A stretch of DNA of 15,440 nucleotides from Anaerovibrio sp. (lineage in GTDB: Bacteria > Bacillota > Negativicutes > Selenomonadales > Selenomonadaceae). The first letter of the stretch is position 1. Each line of letters opens with the position of its first letter. The notes below the pieces were generated by a model. It was not told where the DNA came from, ran no database searches, and saw only the letters and a list, made by a program, of their open reading frames with translations. The stretch is taken from NCBI GenBank assembly GCA_016302095.1, contig JAEDOE010000006.1, positions 1 through 15,440 on the forward strand, read 5' to 3'. The translations under genes were made by a program, and so were the position numbers. This document shows positions 7,086 to 14,893 of this stretch, piece by piece.

Positions 7086-8365
7086 TGAATATTTTAGTAA
7101 TAGGTAGCGGTGCCCGTGAGCATACCCTGGTATGGAAGCTGGCACAGAGCAAGAAGGCAGATAAGATTTATGCCGTACCGGGCAATCCGGGGATGGCGGA
7201 GCTGGCTGAGTGCATTGAGGGCGTGTCCATTACGGATAATGCCGCCCTGGTCAAGCTGGCGCAGGAAAAGAATGTGGAGCTGGCCGTGGTAGGGCCTGAG
7301 GTGCCTCTGACTAACGGTGCTGTGGATGCCTTCAATGCGGCAGGTATCAAGGCCTTTGGCCCGGTGCAGGCAGCAGCCGAGATTGAAGGCTCCAAGTCTT
7401 TCTCCAAAAATCTCATGAAGAAGTACAATATCCCTACTGCCAAGTATGAGGTATTTACCGAGGCAGAGGCAGCCAAGGCATATATCAGGGCAGAGGGTGC
7501 GCCTATCGTCATCAAGGCTGACGGCCTGGCAGCAGGCAAGGGCGTTATCGTTGCCATGACTCTGGATGAGGCTCTTGGCGCCATTGATGAAATCATGGGT
7601 GACAAGGCATTTGGCAGCGCAGGCAGCCGGGTGGTTGTTGAGGAATTCATGGCTGGCGAGGAGGTTTCCGTCCTTTGCTTCACCGATGGCAAGACCATCC
7701 TGCCGATGGTTCCGTCCCAGGACCACAAGCGTGTCTTTGATAACGACCAGGGGCCGAATACCGGCGGCATGGGTGCCTATGCACCTGCTCCTGTGGGAAC
7801 GCCGGAGCTTTTGGCACAGGTGCAGAAGGAAATCCTTGAGCCAACCATCAAGGCTATGGAAGCAGAGGGACGCCTGTACAAGGGCTGCCTGTATGCCGGA
7901 CTGATGGTGACTGAGCAGGGACCGAAGGTGGTTGAGTTCAATGCCCGCTTCGGCGACCCGGAGACTCAGGTGGTATTGCCGCTTCTGGAGAGCGATTTGG
8001 TTGAGGTTATGCTGGCATGTATTGATGGCAAGCTGGCTGAGACCGAGGTGAAGTGGAGCAAGGGGGCAGCTGTCTGCATCGTTATGGCAGCCGGTGGCTA
8101 TCCAAAGTCCTACAACAAGGGTGACGAGATTACCGGCCTTGCTGATGTGGCAGCTGATGGCAGCATGGTATTCCATGCCGGAACCTCCGCCAAGGATGGA
8201 AAGATTTACACCAACGGCGGCCGTGTGCTGGGTGTTGTTTCCAAGGCAGACGGCATCAAGGAAGCTGTTGACAAGGCTTATGCCGGTGTAGCAAAGATTT
8301 CCTTCAAGGATGCTCACTTCCGCCATGATATTGCTCACTGGGCATTGGAAAGACTGGCGAAGTAA
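7085..8365 (+). CDS. purD: Phosphoribosylamine-glycine ligase PurD (GAR synthetase)
   Basis: A 426-residue ATP-grasp enzyme that joins glycine to phosphoribosylamine, the unstable product of PurF. Visible in order are the N-terminal GSGAREHTLVWKL loop, PEVPLTNG, the ATP-grasp lysine motif VIKADGLAAGKGV, VVEEFMAGEEVSVLCF, DHKRVFDNDQGPNTGGMGAY and the metal-binding EFNARFGDPETQ. The C-terminal domain follows (AAGGYPKSY, FHAGTS, GGRVLGVV). The length is normal. The ATG shares one base with the stop of the preceding gene (TAATG), so translation is probably coupled. It is the last gene of the operon; the terminator lies 56 nt downstream. Confidence 0.96.
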   Translation: MNILVIGSGAREHTLVWKLAQSKKADKIYAVPGNPGMAELAECIEGVSITDNAALVKLAQEKNVELAVVGPEVPLTNGAVDAFNAAGIKAFGPVQAAAEIEGSKSFSKNLMKKYNIPTAKYEVFTEAEAAKAYIRAEGAPIVIKADGLAAGKGVIVAMTLDEALGAIDEIMGDKAFGSAGSRVVVEEFMAGEEVSVLCFTDGKTILPMVPSQDHKRVFDNDQGPNTGGMGAYAPAPVGTPELLAQVQKEILEPTIKAMEAEGRLYKGCLYAGLMVTEQGPKVVEFNARFGDPETQVVLPLLESDLVEVMLACIDGKLAETEVKWSKGAAVCIVMAAGGYPKSYNKGDEITGLADVAADGSMVFHAGTSAKDGKIYTNGGRVLGVVSKADGIKEAVDKAYAGVAKISFKDAHFRHDIAHWALERLAK

Positions 8366-8421
8366 ACGGTAAACAGTAAAAGAGCAAAAAGCAATTAGAA
8401 AAGTAAATTAGATTTGTGATA

Positions 8422-8467
8422 AAGCACCTATGAAAGTTATGCTATTGGCTTTCATAGGTGCTTTTTT
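8422..8467 (+). terminator. Strong intrinsic terminator of the purine operon
   Basis: A perfect 15-bp stem (8422-8436 with 8449-8463) with a 12-nt loop runs into six T (8462-8467). The 5' arm also begins in A residues, so the stem could work in both directions, but no convergent gene is present. Confidence 0.93.
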
Positions 8468-8524
8468 ATGCAGGCCGGATTTGCTTTCTGCCAATGCAAA
8501 AAAGATAAAATAATAGAAAATATA

Positions 8525-8553
8525 TTGCAAATTACATTTGATTGCTATACAAT
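8525..8553 (+). promoter_or_regulatory. Promoter of the solute-binding protein / cyclase operon
   Basis: TTGCAA (8525-8530), a 17-nt spacer and TACAAT (8548-8553), set in AT-rich DNA after the purine terminator. Transcription would start near 8560, immediately before the ribosome binding site GGGAGGGGG (8561-8569), so the leader is very short. Confidence 0.55.
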
Positions 8554-8577
8554 TAAGCGTGGGAGGGGGTGCCTTTG

Positions 8578-9948
8578 ATGCGAGGACGAAGAAGCGGCAT
8601 CTGGGTATTGCTGTGTATTTTCTTTATGATAGGCGTGGGGGTAGCTTGGCATATTTATGATATATTTTCTCCAGGGCGGGTGCTGACTATATATTGCTGG
8701 GACAGCACCTTTAAGGATATTTTGACAAGGTATTATCCTGCATATAACCCGGAAAGGGAAATGATAGGGGATGTGAAGGTACATTGGGTAATCTTGCCCA
8801 ACGATAATAATGTTTATCAGCGCAATCTGGATAAGGCGTTATTTGGCAACGCCAATTTCAATTCTAATGACAATGTGGATATGTTCCTGGTGGAAGCTGA
8901 TTATGTGCGCAAATATACTGATAATGATTATGTGACGATGGATATAGAGAGCCTGGGCATAGATGAAGCGGAGCTGTCGGGGCAGTTTGCCTATACGCGC
9001 CAGCTGGCAAGGGATGGCAATGGTCACATACGGGGCATTACCTGGCAGGCGACGCCGGGAGTGATGATTTATCGAAGGGATATAGCCCGGCAGGTGCTGG
9101 GTACTGACAGGCCGGAGGAGATTCAGGGTTATGTAAGGGATTGGCATGCCTTCAACCAGACGGCAGCCAGGATGAAGAAGGAAGGCTTTTCCATGCTGGC
9201 AGGGTATCTGGATACCTATCGTGTATTTTGGTCAGGGGTGGAAAAGCCCTGGCTTAACAGCGAGGGCTGCCTGGTGATTGATGAGAATATGAAAAAATGG
9301 CTGGCACAGACTGCGGAGTTTACCAGTAAGGGGTATAATCATCCCTATAGGCTTTGGAGCGATGGGTGGCAAAATCAGGTACGGCTCAATACATTTTGCT
9401 ATTTTGGCCCCTCCTGGCTGATGCAGTATGTTTTGGCGGAACAGGCCAAGGATGATGAAAAACCAGGCAGCAACACTTATGGAAAATGGGCAGCCTGCCG
9501 GGGACCTGAGCCTTTTTATTGGGGCGGGACATGGATTTGTGCAGCCAGGCATACGGATAATCAGGAGCTGGTGGCAGATATTATGCGTACCATTTGCTTA
9601 AATCGTGAAGTATTGGACAGGATGGCCAGGCAGGGACCGGAATTTGTCAATGATGTGCAGGTGATGCAGTCACTGGCAAAGGACGCATCCTACGGCATGG
9701 AATTTCTTGCCGGTCAGAATCCTGTGGATATTATGCTGAATGGTGCGGCTGAGATCAAGGTAGGACAGGTTTCTCCTTATGATCAGGGCATACATGAGTC
9801 CTTTCAGGGCAGTGCCAGGGTGTATTTTGATGGCAGGGTTTCTCGGGAAGAAGCCTGGCAGATGTTTTTGGCGGCAGTCTGGCATGCCTATCCTGAGCTG
9901 CAAAGCACAGTATTTTCCTATGAGGCAGATGGCAGGGATGGGAGCTGA
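8578..9948 (+). CDS. Membrane-anchored extracellular solute-binding protein (family 1-like), sensor partner candidate
   Basis: A 456-residue protein with an N-terminal RRSG then one hydrophobic segment (residues 8-27). The rest is exported and resembles ABC-transporter family 1 solute-binding proteins: LTIYCWDSTFKDILTRYYPAY as first strand and helix, VDMFLVEADYVRKYTD, then ITWQATPGVMIYRRDIA, and FGPSWLMQYVLA plus a WGGTWICAA block in the second lobe. There is no lipobox (Cys13 lies inside the hydrophobic core, preceded by VLL) and no clear cleavage site, so it is probably held by an uncleaved anchor. No permease or ATPase gene is nearby. The stop overlaps the start of a 7TM diguanylate cyclase by one base. 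This suggests it presents a ligand to that receptor instead of to a transporter, as NspS does for MbaA in Vibrio cholerae. The ligand is unknown. The ATG at 8578 follows GGGAGGGGG by 8 nt; GTG 8569 and TTG 8575 are less suitable. Confidence 0.8.
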   Translation: MRGRRSGIWVLLCIFFMIGVGVAWHIYDIFSPGRVLTIYCWDSTFKDILTRYYPAYNPEREMIGDVKVHWVILPNDNNVYQRNLDKALFGNANFNSNDNVDMFLVEADYVRKYTDNDYVTMDIESLGIDEAELSGQFAYTRQLARDGNGHIRGITWQATPGVMIYRRDIARQVLGTDRPEEIQGYVRDWHAFNQTAARMKKEGFSMLAGYLDTYRVFWSGVEKPWLNSEGCLVIDENMKKWLAQTAEFTSKGYNHPYRLWSDGWQNQVRLNTFCYFGPSWLMQYVLAEQAKDDEKPGSNTYGKWAACRGPEPFYWGGTWICAARHTDNQELVADIMRTICLNREVLDRMARQGPEFVNDVQVMQSLAKDASYGMEFLAGQNPVDIMLNGAAEIKVGQVSPYDQGIHESFQGSARVYFDGRVSREEAWQMFLAAVWHAYPELQSTVFSYEADGRDGS

Positions 9949-11735
9949 TGGCTGTGATTTTCTTAAACAAAGCAATTGACAGGGTGTTTTTTGTTCTGCT
10001 GGCTGCATTTTCCCCGCTCTTGGTATGGGGAGCAGAAGGAAGCTCAGTTTATGCCATGCAGCTGGATGGACAGTGGAAGTATTATGACAGGGGAGAAATA
10101 GACCCGCTCCTGACTACTATGACCAGCGGCAATGCCAATCTGATGTATGATGATAACCGTTGGATAGAATGCAGCCTGGAGGATGATTTTGAGTTTTCAC
10201 CCCAATCAAATGGTGTCATATTGAGCACGAGGCTGCCAAAAATTTTGCGCCTGAACAGCCCGGCATTATTTTTTGTAACCCGTAATGAGGCTGTGCGGGT
10301 TTATCTTGACAGCGAGCTTTTGTATGATGGGCAGGATTTTTGGCGGAATCGCCATGTTTATGGCAATCGCTGGCATCTGGTGGATTTGCCGGATAATTAT
10401 ATGGGACGGCAGCTGACCTTTCAGCTGTATGCGGAAAATCAGAAGGATTTGGGACGCCTGATGCATGTGTCGGTGGATGAAGGCATGGTACAGATGCAGC
10501 AGATATTCAAGCATGACGGCTTTGTGTATGTGCTGCTGCCCCTGTCGCTGATTATTATTGTCATACTCATGCAGCATTACTGGGTTAATGACAGCCGGAA
10601 CTGCGTGGGGCATCCCTTTATTATCGCGTTTATCCTGCTGTGCATGGTGCAGGCTGTAGCAGGTATGTGGTCGGTGCTGCTGGTGATTGACAGCATGTTT
10701 TTTTGGTACAATGCCTTCATGCTGTCTACGTTGCTGATGATGGTGCCGTTGCAGCTTTTGGCATGCAATATCCTGGCGGGCAGTGCCTGCAAGGTGGTGC
10801 GGATGCTCCTGATGGTGAGCCTGCTGATTTTTGTGCTGGCTTGTGCAGATGAATTGCTGGATATTGGCTTGTTTGAGGCTGTCAGGGTGGGCAGCTACTG
10901 GTGGTCCAATCTCAGCCTTGTGGTGATTTCTGTTTTCCTGTATAGGCAGGGACGGCAGGATGCCTATTGCCGCAGCCTGTTCTGGCCGATTATTGCGACG
11001 GCAATGGCAGGGATTGCCATAGGCATTGCGTGGCAGTATGGCGTGGTGGATTATCAGAACGGCTTTAGCAATCTTCTGGTGCTGCCTATGCTGGTTTATG
11101 TTATCTGGCTGATGCGCCATATGATGGCAGAGGAAAAGAGGCTGTCCCAGGAAAACAGGATATTGGAGCAGGCTGTCCGCGTGGAAAAGCACAAGGCACA
11201 GGTGGACACCCTTACCAAGAGCTTTACCCGTGCCAAGCTGGAGGAAACTATGGAAAATTCCGTGGAGGCGGCAGAGGCAGGGGGCGTTCCTTTTGCCCTT
11301 TTGATGTTTGACCTGGATAAGTTCAAGTCAATTAATGATAATTATGGCCATGCCATGGGAGATATGGTGCTGGTCAGCTTCGCCAACATTATCCGCCACA
11401 ATCTGGATGCACGCCATACCTTTATAAGGTATGGGGGCGAGGAATTTATGGTAATATGCTCGCAGTACGGGCTGGAGGAGGCCTGGCAGCTGGCGGAGCA
11501 GATACGCATGGATTTGGAGAAAGCGGTTATTCTGGAGGACAGGCAGGTTACATGCAGTGCAGGCATCAGCTGCTGGCATGCGGGGGCAGGTGATTCGGTG
11601 CAGCAGCTGCAGAAAAGGGCGGATGATGCCCTGTATTACGCCAAGAACAACGGGCGCAATCGCTGTGTGCTGGAAACAAAGCTGCTGGAGCCGAAGTCGC
11701 TGAAAGGGAATCTGCCGGAAGGAAAGCCATCGTGA
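9948..11735 (+). CDS. 7TM receptor diguanylate cyclase (GGEEF) with extracytoplasmic sensor domain
   Basis: A 595-residue membrane receptor predicted to make c-di-GMP from GTP. In order: a signal peptide (residues 1-29, probable cut after VWGA), an extracytoplasmic beta-rich domain (about 30-190, containing DGQWKYYDRGE and a jelly-roll-like strand pattern, similar in layout to 7TMR-DISMED domains), seven membrane helices (about 192-390), a charged coiled-coil stalk (about 392-420) and a cytoplasmic GGDEF domain (about 420-580). The catalytic parts look intact: metal-binding FDLDKFKSINDNYGH (Asp455), RYGGEEF (496-500) and DDALYYAKNNGRN. The product-inhibition I-site (RxxD before the GGEEF) reads DARH, so allosteric feedback is probably missing. 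It overlaps the solute-binding protein gene by one base (TGATG), with GGGAG just upstream. No terminator follows directly; the first candidate is at 11882. Confidence 0.88.
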   Translation: MAVIFLNKAIDRVFFVLLAAFSPLLVWGAEGSSVYAMQLDGQWKYYDRGEIDPLLTTMTSGNANLMYDDNRWIECSLEDDFEFSPQSNGVILSTRLPKILRLNSPALFFVTRNEAVRVYLDSELLYDGQDFWRNRHVYGNRWHLVDLPDNYMGRQLTFQLYAENQKDLGRLMHVSVDEGMVQMQQIFKHDGFVYVLLPLSLIIIVILMQHYWVNDSRNCVGHPFIIAFILLCMVQAVAGMWSVLLVIDSMFFWYNAFMLSTLLMMVPLQLLACNILAGSACKVVRMLLMVSLLIFVLACADELLDIGLFEAVRVGSYWWSNLSLVVISVFLYRQGRQDAYCRSLFWPIIATAMAGIAIGIAWQYGVVDYQNGFSNLLVLPMLVYVIWLMRHMMAEEKRLSQENRILEQAVRVEKHKAQVDTLTKSFTRAKLEETMENSVEAAEAGGVPFALLMFDLDKFKSINDNYGHAMGDMVLVSFANIIRHNLDARHTFIRYGGEEFMVICSQYGLEEAWQLAEQIRMDLEKAVILEDRQVTCSAGISCWHAGAGDSVQQLQKRADDALYYAKNNGRNRCVLETKLLEPKSLKGNLPEGKPS

Positions 11736-11798
11736 GCCGGGCAAAACAAGGTAAACAGATTTGTTATAGCTGTTATACTTTCTATATGAATTTTGTAT

Positions 11799-11823
11799 AC
11801 ATGTCCAACGACTGCGGATATGT
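11799..11823. repeat. Inverted repeat next to the -35 box, possible operator
   Basis: ACATGTCC (11799-11806) pairs with GGATATGT (11816-11823), with one G-U pair and a 9-nt centre. It ends one base before the TTGACA at 11825. No T-run follows, so it is not a normal terminator. Its position suits a regulator binding site, but this is only a suggestion. Confidence 0.3.
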
Positions 11824-11824
11824 G

Positions 11825-11853
11825 TTGACAAATGCCATACATAGTTGTAGAAT
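11825..11853 (+). promoter_or_regulatory. Promoter of the ATP-grasp / alpha-E / transglutaminase operon
   Basis: A perfect -35 TTGACA (11825-11830), a 17-nt spacer and -10 TAGAAT (11848-11853). A further TATAAT at 11859-11864 lies just downstream without a good -35. Transcription would start near 11860, ahead of the terminator-like hairpin at 11882. Confidence 0.68.
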
Positions 11854-11881
11854 AGTCCTATAATTACATACAAGATATTTG

Positions 11882-11926
11882 AGCAGGACAATGGAGTCTT
11901 AGATGGATTTCCTCGTCCTGCTTTTT
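11882..11926 (+). terminator. Intrinsic terminator or attenuator between promoter and ATP-grasp gene
   Basis: AGCAGGAC (11882-11889) pairs perfectly with GTCCTGCT (11915-11922), an inner GAG/CTC extends the stem, and five T follow (11922-11926). It lies downstream of the promoter at 11825 and 38 nt before the start codon. It may end the upstream cyclase transcript, or act as an attenuator on the operon it precedes, or both. No clear anti-terminator pairing was found in the short leader. Confidence 0.7.
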
Positions 11927-11963
11927 GGTTCTCAGTTTTCAGTTTTTAGAGGGGATGATGTGT

Positions 11964-13274
11964 ATGGAAGATTTGCTGGCGCACAAGGAAGAAATCAACC
12001 GCCTGATGGCACGCTATGGCGTGAAGTTCGGCATTTACAAGAACGGCACCTTCAAGGAGAGGCTCTTTCCTTTTGACCCTATTCCCAGGGTGATACCGGC
12101 TGATGATTATGCCGAGCTGGAGAAGGGACTGGTACAGCGGGTGACTGCCCTCAACCTGTTCCTGAAGGATATTTATGCGGAGAAAAAGATAATCAAGGAT
12201 GGGGTTGTGCCGGAGGAGTTCGTGTATCGCTCCCCGGGGTATCTGGCCCAGTGCGAAGGCATTTTGCCTTCCAAGGGCGTATACAGCCATATTTCAGGTA
12301 TAGATTTGGTATTGGGCAAGGATGGCGTATGGTACATACTGGAGGACAATCTCCGCATTCCGTCCGGTGCTTCCTATCCATTGATTGCAAGGAATCTCTG
12401 CCGCCGCTGCAGCCCGGACACATTCCGGCAGAACAAGGTGGTGGATAACCGCAATTATGGCCAGCTGCTGCGGGAGACTATGGATTATGTCAACACTGGC
12501 GGCATCAATGTCATCTTTACGCCCGGCAGGTACAATGCAGCATATTTTGAACATTCCTTCCTGGCGGAGCAGACCGGGGCGGTGCTGGCTGAGCCGGATG
12601 ATCTGTTTGTCAGCAATGACAAGCTGTATTATCGTGGCAATCACGGTACTATCCAGGTGGGGGCCATTTATCGCCGCATCAGTGATGAGTATCTAGATCC
12701 ACTGTGCTTTGAGCCTACCTCGCTGATTGGCGTGCCGAATATCATGGAGGTGTACAGGGCAGGCAACGTGGGGCTGATGAATGCACCGGGCAATGGCGTG
12801 GCTGATGACAAGGGCATTTATTATTTCGTGCCGAAAATGATTAAATATTATCTGGATGAGGAACCAATCCTGAAAAATGCGCCGACCTTCCTGCCGTTTT
12901 ATGAGGATGACATGAAGTACACCCTGGAGCACATGGAGCGGCTGGTTATCAAGGATGTGGCTGAGGCTGGCGGCTATGGCGTAATTTTCGGCAGGGATTT
13001 AACCCGTGAGCAGCTCAATGATTTGAAGGAAACCATCAAGCGTGAGCCGCGGCGGTTTATTTCCCAGGAGGTAATTGATTTTCAGGATTTGGAAATCGTG
13101 GAGGGCCATACCACCGTCATGCGCAAGGCTGATTTGCGTGCCTTCGTGCTGGCAGGGGAGACTGTCCGCGTGTGGCCAAGCGGCTTGACACGCTTTTCCA
13201 GGCGGCCTGACAGCTTCGTAGTCAACTCATCCCAGGGAGGAGGATTTAAGGACACATGGATTTTATCTCACTGA
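11964..13274 (+). CDS. Circularly permuted type 2 ATP-grasp protein (COG2308), predicted amide/peptide ligase
   Basis: A 436-residue cytoplasmic protein of the DUF404/DUF407 (CP_ATPgrasp_2) family. Family blocks are clear: RLFPFDPIPRVIPADDY near the N-terminus, VTALNLFLKDIYAEKKI, then GIDLVLGKDGVWYILEDNLR, PSGASYPL, YLDPLCFEPTSLIGVPNIM, RAGNVGLMNAPGNGVADDK, VIKDVAEAGGYGV and the C-terminal VNSSQGGGFKDTW. Members are predicted to join a carboxylate to an amine using ATP; the substrate is not known. The family is usually found with alpha-E and transglutaminase-like proteins, as here. It lacks about 30 N-terminal residues seen in longer members. Of ATGs at 11955, 11958 and 11964, the last is chosen because AGAGGGG (11948-11954) stands 9 nt before it. 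The 3' end overlaps the next gene by 19 nt. Confidence 0.88.
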   Translation: MEDLLAHKEEINRLMARYGVKFGIYKNGTFKERLFPFDPIPRVIPADDYAELEKGLVQRVTALNLFLKDIYAEKKIIKDGVVPEEFVYRSPGYLAQCEGILPSKGVYSHISGIDLVLGKDGVWYILEDNLRIPSGASYPLIARNLCRRCSPDTFRQNKVVDNRNYGQLLRETMDYVNTGGINVIFTPGRYNAAYFEHSFLAEQTGAVLAEPDDLFVSNDKLYYRGNHGTIQVGAIYRRISDEYLDPLCFEPTSLIGVPNIMEVYRAGNVGLMNAPGNGVADDKGIYYFVPKMIKYYLDEEPILKNAPTFLPFYEDDMKYTLEHMERLVIKDVAEAGGYGVIFGRDLTREQLNDLKETIKREPRRFISQEVIDFQDLEIVEGHTTVMRKADLRAFVLAGETVRVWPSGLTRFSRRPDSFVVNSSQGGGFKDTWILSH

Positions 13275-13945
13275 GCAAGACAAACAGATTATTTTGGCTG
13301 GGGCGGTATTATGAACGGGTATCCCTCTCCATCCGTCATATGATGGGCGCCTATGATGCCATGATTGACACGAATACCTTTGACTATGCAGAGTATTGCA
13401 GGCAGATTGGTATTTATAACAAGTATGATAGCGTGGAGGATTTTTTCCAGCATTATATTTTTGATGTGAATGATCCTGACTCCATCAGGAGCGCGGCGGA
13501 GCAGATGCTGGGCAATGGCATGGTGCTCAGGGAGACCATCGGCTCCAGCACCCTTGCCTATCTGCAAATGGCGGTGTATACTCTTGACGAGGGAGCAGAG
13601 GACGAGGTCATCGGCTTGAAGCTGCTGCAGGTGCTGGATAATATTATGGCATTCCGTGGCTGTTATGATGATTTTATTGCCGAGGATGCGGTGCGGAACA
13701 CGATTAAGTGCGGCGCCAGTGTGGAGCGGCTCAGCTATACCCTGCGCACAGGGCTGCGGGAGGAATTTTTGCTGGAGGAGCTGCAGAAGCTGCAAAAGCG
13801 ACTGACCTGGAGCAATTTGCAGACGGCGGCACTGCCCTTGCAGAGCATTATCCGTATGGAGCGTATTCTGGATGGCAGGAACCCGGAGGATGAGATTTCC
13901 CGGGAGGATTTTCTCAATGCAGTTGAGGGATTATTTTTGGTGTAA
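13256..13945 (+). CDS. Alpha-E domain protein (DUF403, COG2307), short form
   Basis: A 229-residue, mostly helical protein beginning MDFISLSKTNRLFWLGRYYERVSLS, which matches the start of the alpha-E family (FWLGRYxER core). It lacks membrane segments and an evident catalytic motif. The family's function is unknown; it occurs with COG2308 ATP-grasp proteins and is thought to help them act on a peptide-like substrate. Well-known members have about 310 residues, so this one is short, though the gene shows no frameshift and ends with a normal stop. The start lies inside the end of the ATP-grasp gene, with GGGAGGAGGA (13235-13243) and AAGGA (13248-13252) upstream, so translation is probably coupled and the two proteins may work as a complex. 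Confidence 0.85.
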   Translation: MDFISLSKTNRLFWLGRYYERVSLSIRHMMGAYDAMIDTNTFDYAEYCRQIGIYNKYDSVEDFFQHYIFDVNDPDSIRSAAEQMLGNGMVLRETIGSSTLAYLQMAVYTLDEGAEDEVIGLKLLQVLDNIMAFRGCYDDFIAEDAVRNTIKCGASVERLSYTLRTGLREEFLLEELQKLQKRLTWSNLQTAALPLQSIIRMERILDGRNPEDEISREDFLNAVEGLFLV

Positions 13946-13986
13946 GGTGCAATTGATGCAATAGCAGGGGAGCCGGAGGCGATGTA

Positions 13987-14778
13987 ATGCAGAAGCTGAA
14001 ATTTTTATTTCTCACGAAGCTGGATTTTTCCAGCATGATAGGGGAGCATCATTTTATTCTGCGCTGTGTGCCCCAGGTACTGCCTGAACAGCAGGTAGTG
14101 GACCTGGATATGAAGGTCATGCCCCAGGCGTGTACCGGCGTATTTAGCACTGACAGCTTTGGCAACCAGCTTTATGCCGGCAGCCTGCTGGCCCCCCACA
14201 GGTTCTTTTATTATCGTGTCAATGGCGAGATAGTACGGGATGACGGGGAGAGGCGGCAGGAGGCTGCTGCTTCCTGCCTGCGCTATCCCACGAAGCTGAC
14301 CAGCCCCTCGGAGGAAATGCGCCTCTATGCAGATGAGCTGTGGCAGCAGGAGCTGTCCTGTCTGTCCGGGGACAGCTATGGGATAGCTTCCCGGCTAAGC
14401 GAGATTATCCATAGGGAATTTGCTTATGTGCCGGGGAGCACCAATGTGTACACCACTGCGGCAGAGGCCTTTCGGCAGAGAAGCGGCGTGTGCCAGGATT
14501 ATGTGCATGTTTTTCTTGCCCTTGCCCGGCTGTACGGTATTCCGTGCCGCTATGTCAGCGGCCTGCCCTTTGGGGAGGGTGCCACCCATGCCTGGGTGGA
14601 GATTTGGCAGAACGGCCTGTGGTACGGGCTGGATCCTACCCGGGGCTGCCTGGCTGACGAGGGATATATCAAGCTGAATGTGGGACGTGACTTCAATGAC
14701 TGCCCTATTGAGCGGGGGGTGTTCCGGGGACAGGCGGATCAGCTCCAGACTACCTACATGAAGGTGGATATTTTGTAG
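13987..14778 (+). CDS. Transglutaminase-like cysteine protease (COG1305)
   Basis: A 263-residue cytoplasmic protein. The N-terminal part resembles the bacterial transglutaminase-like N-terminal beta domain (SSMIGEHHFILRCVP, DSFGNQLYAG). The C-terminal part is the papain-like core with an intact triad: Cys169 (RSGVCQDYVH), His201 (THAWVE) and Asp216 (LDPTRG). There is no signal peptide. Such proteins may hydrolyse or transfer amide bonds; the pairing with COG2308 and COG2307 suggests action on the same unknown peptide-like product. GGAGG (13975-13979) stands 7 nt before the ATG. The gap from the alpha-E gene is 41 nt, consistent with one operon. Confidence 0.9.
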   Translation: MQKLKFLFLTKLDFSSMIGEHHFILRCVPQVLPEQQVVDLDMKVMPQACTGVFSTDSFGNQLYAGSLLAPHRFFYYRVNGEIVRDDGERRQEAAASCLRYPTKLTSPSEEMRLYADELWQQELSCLSGDSYGIASRLSEIIHREFAYVPGSTNVYTTAAEAFRQRSGVCQDYVHVFLALARLYGIPCRYVSGLPFGEGATHAWVEIWQNGLWYGLDPTRGCLADEGYIKLNVGRDFNDCPIERGVFRGQADQLQTTYMKVDIL

Positions 14779-14786
14779 GCTGCTGT

Positions 14787-14802
14787 GCAAAGAAAGCTTT
14801 GC
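14787..14802 (+). other. Small intercistronic hairpin
   Basis: GCAAAG/CTTTGC with an AAAG loop, 9 nt after the transglutaminase stop. No T-run follows, so it is not a convincing terminator. It may stabilise the upstream mRNA end. The rest of the 115-nt gap is AT-rich and could hold a weak promoter (TATATT near 14820), so continuity of the operon into the last gene is not certain. Confidence 0.35.
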
Positions 14803-14893
14803 TATTAGAGGGGATATTGTATATTATATAACTGGATATTATGTACCTGTGCAGTGCAGCTGCAAAAAATACAGATGAGGATTGTGATGTTGA

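Noticed and set aside
8578..8664. Lipoprotein signal in the solute-binding protein
   Set aside because: The only early Cys (13) is preceded by VLL and sits inside the hydrophobic core, which does not fit a lipobox. An uncleaved anchor is more likely.
14779..14893. Terminator or firm promoter between the transglutaminase and deacylase genes
   Set aside because: The hairpin at 14787-14802 has no T-run, and the AT-rich stretch has no convincing -35/-10 pair. The question of one or two transcripts is left open.
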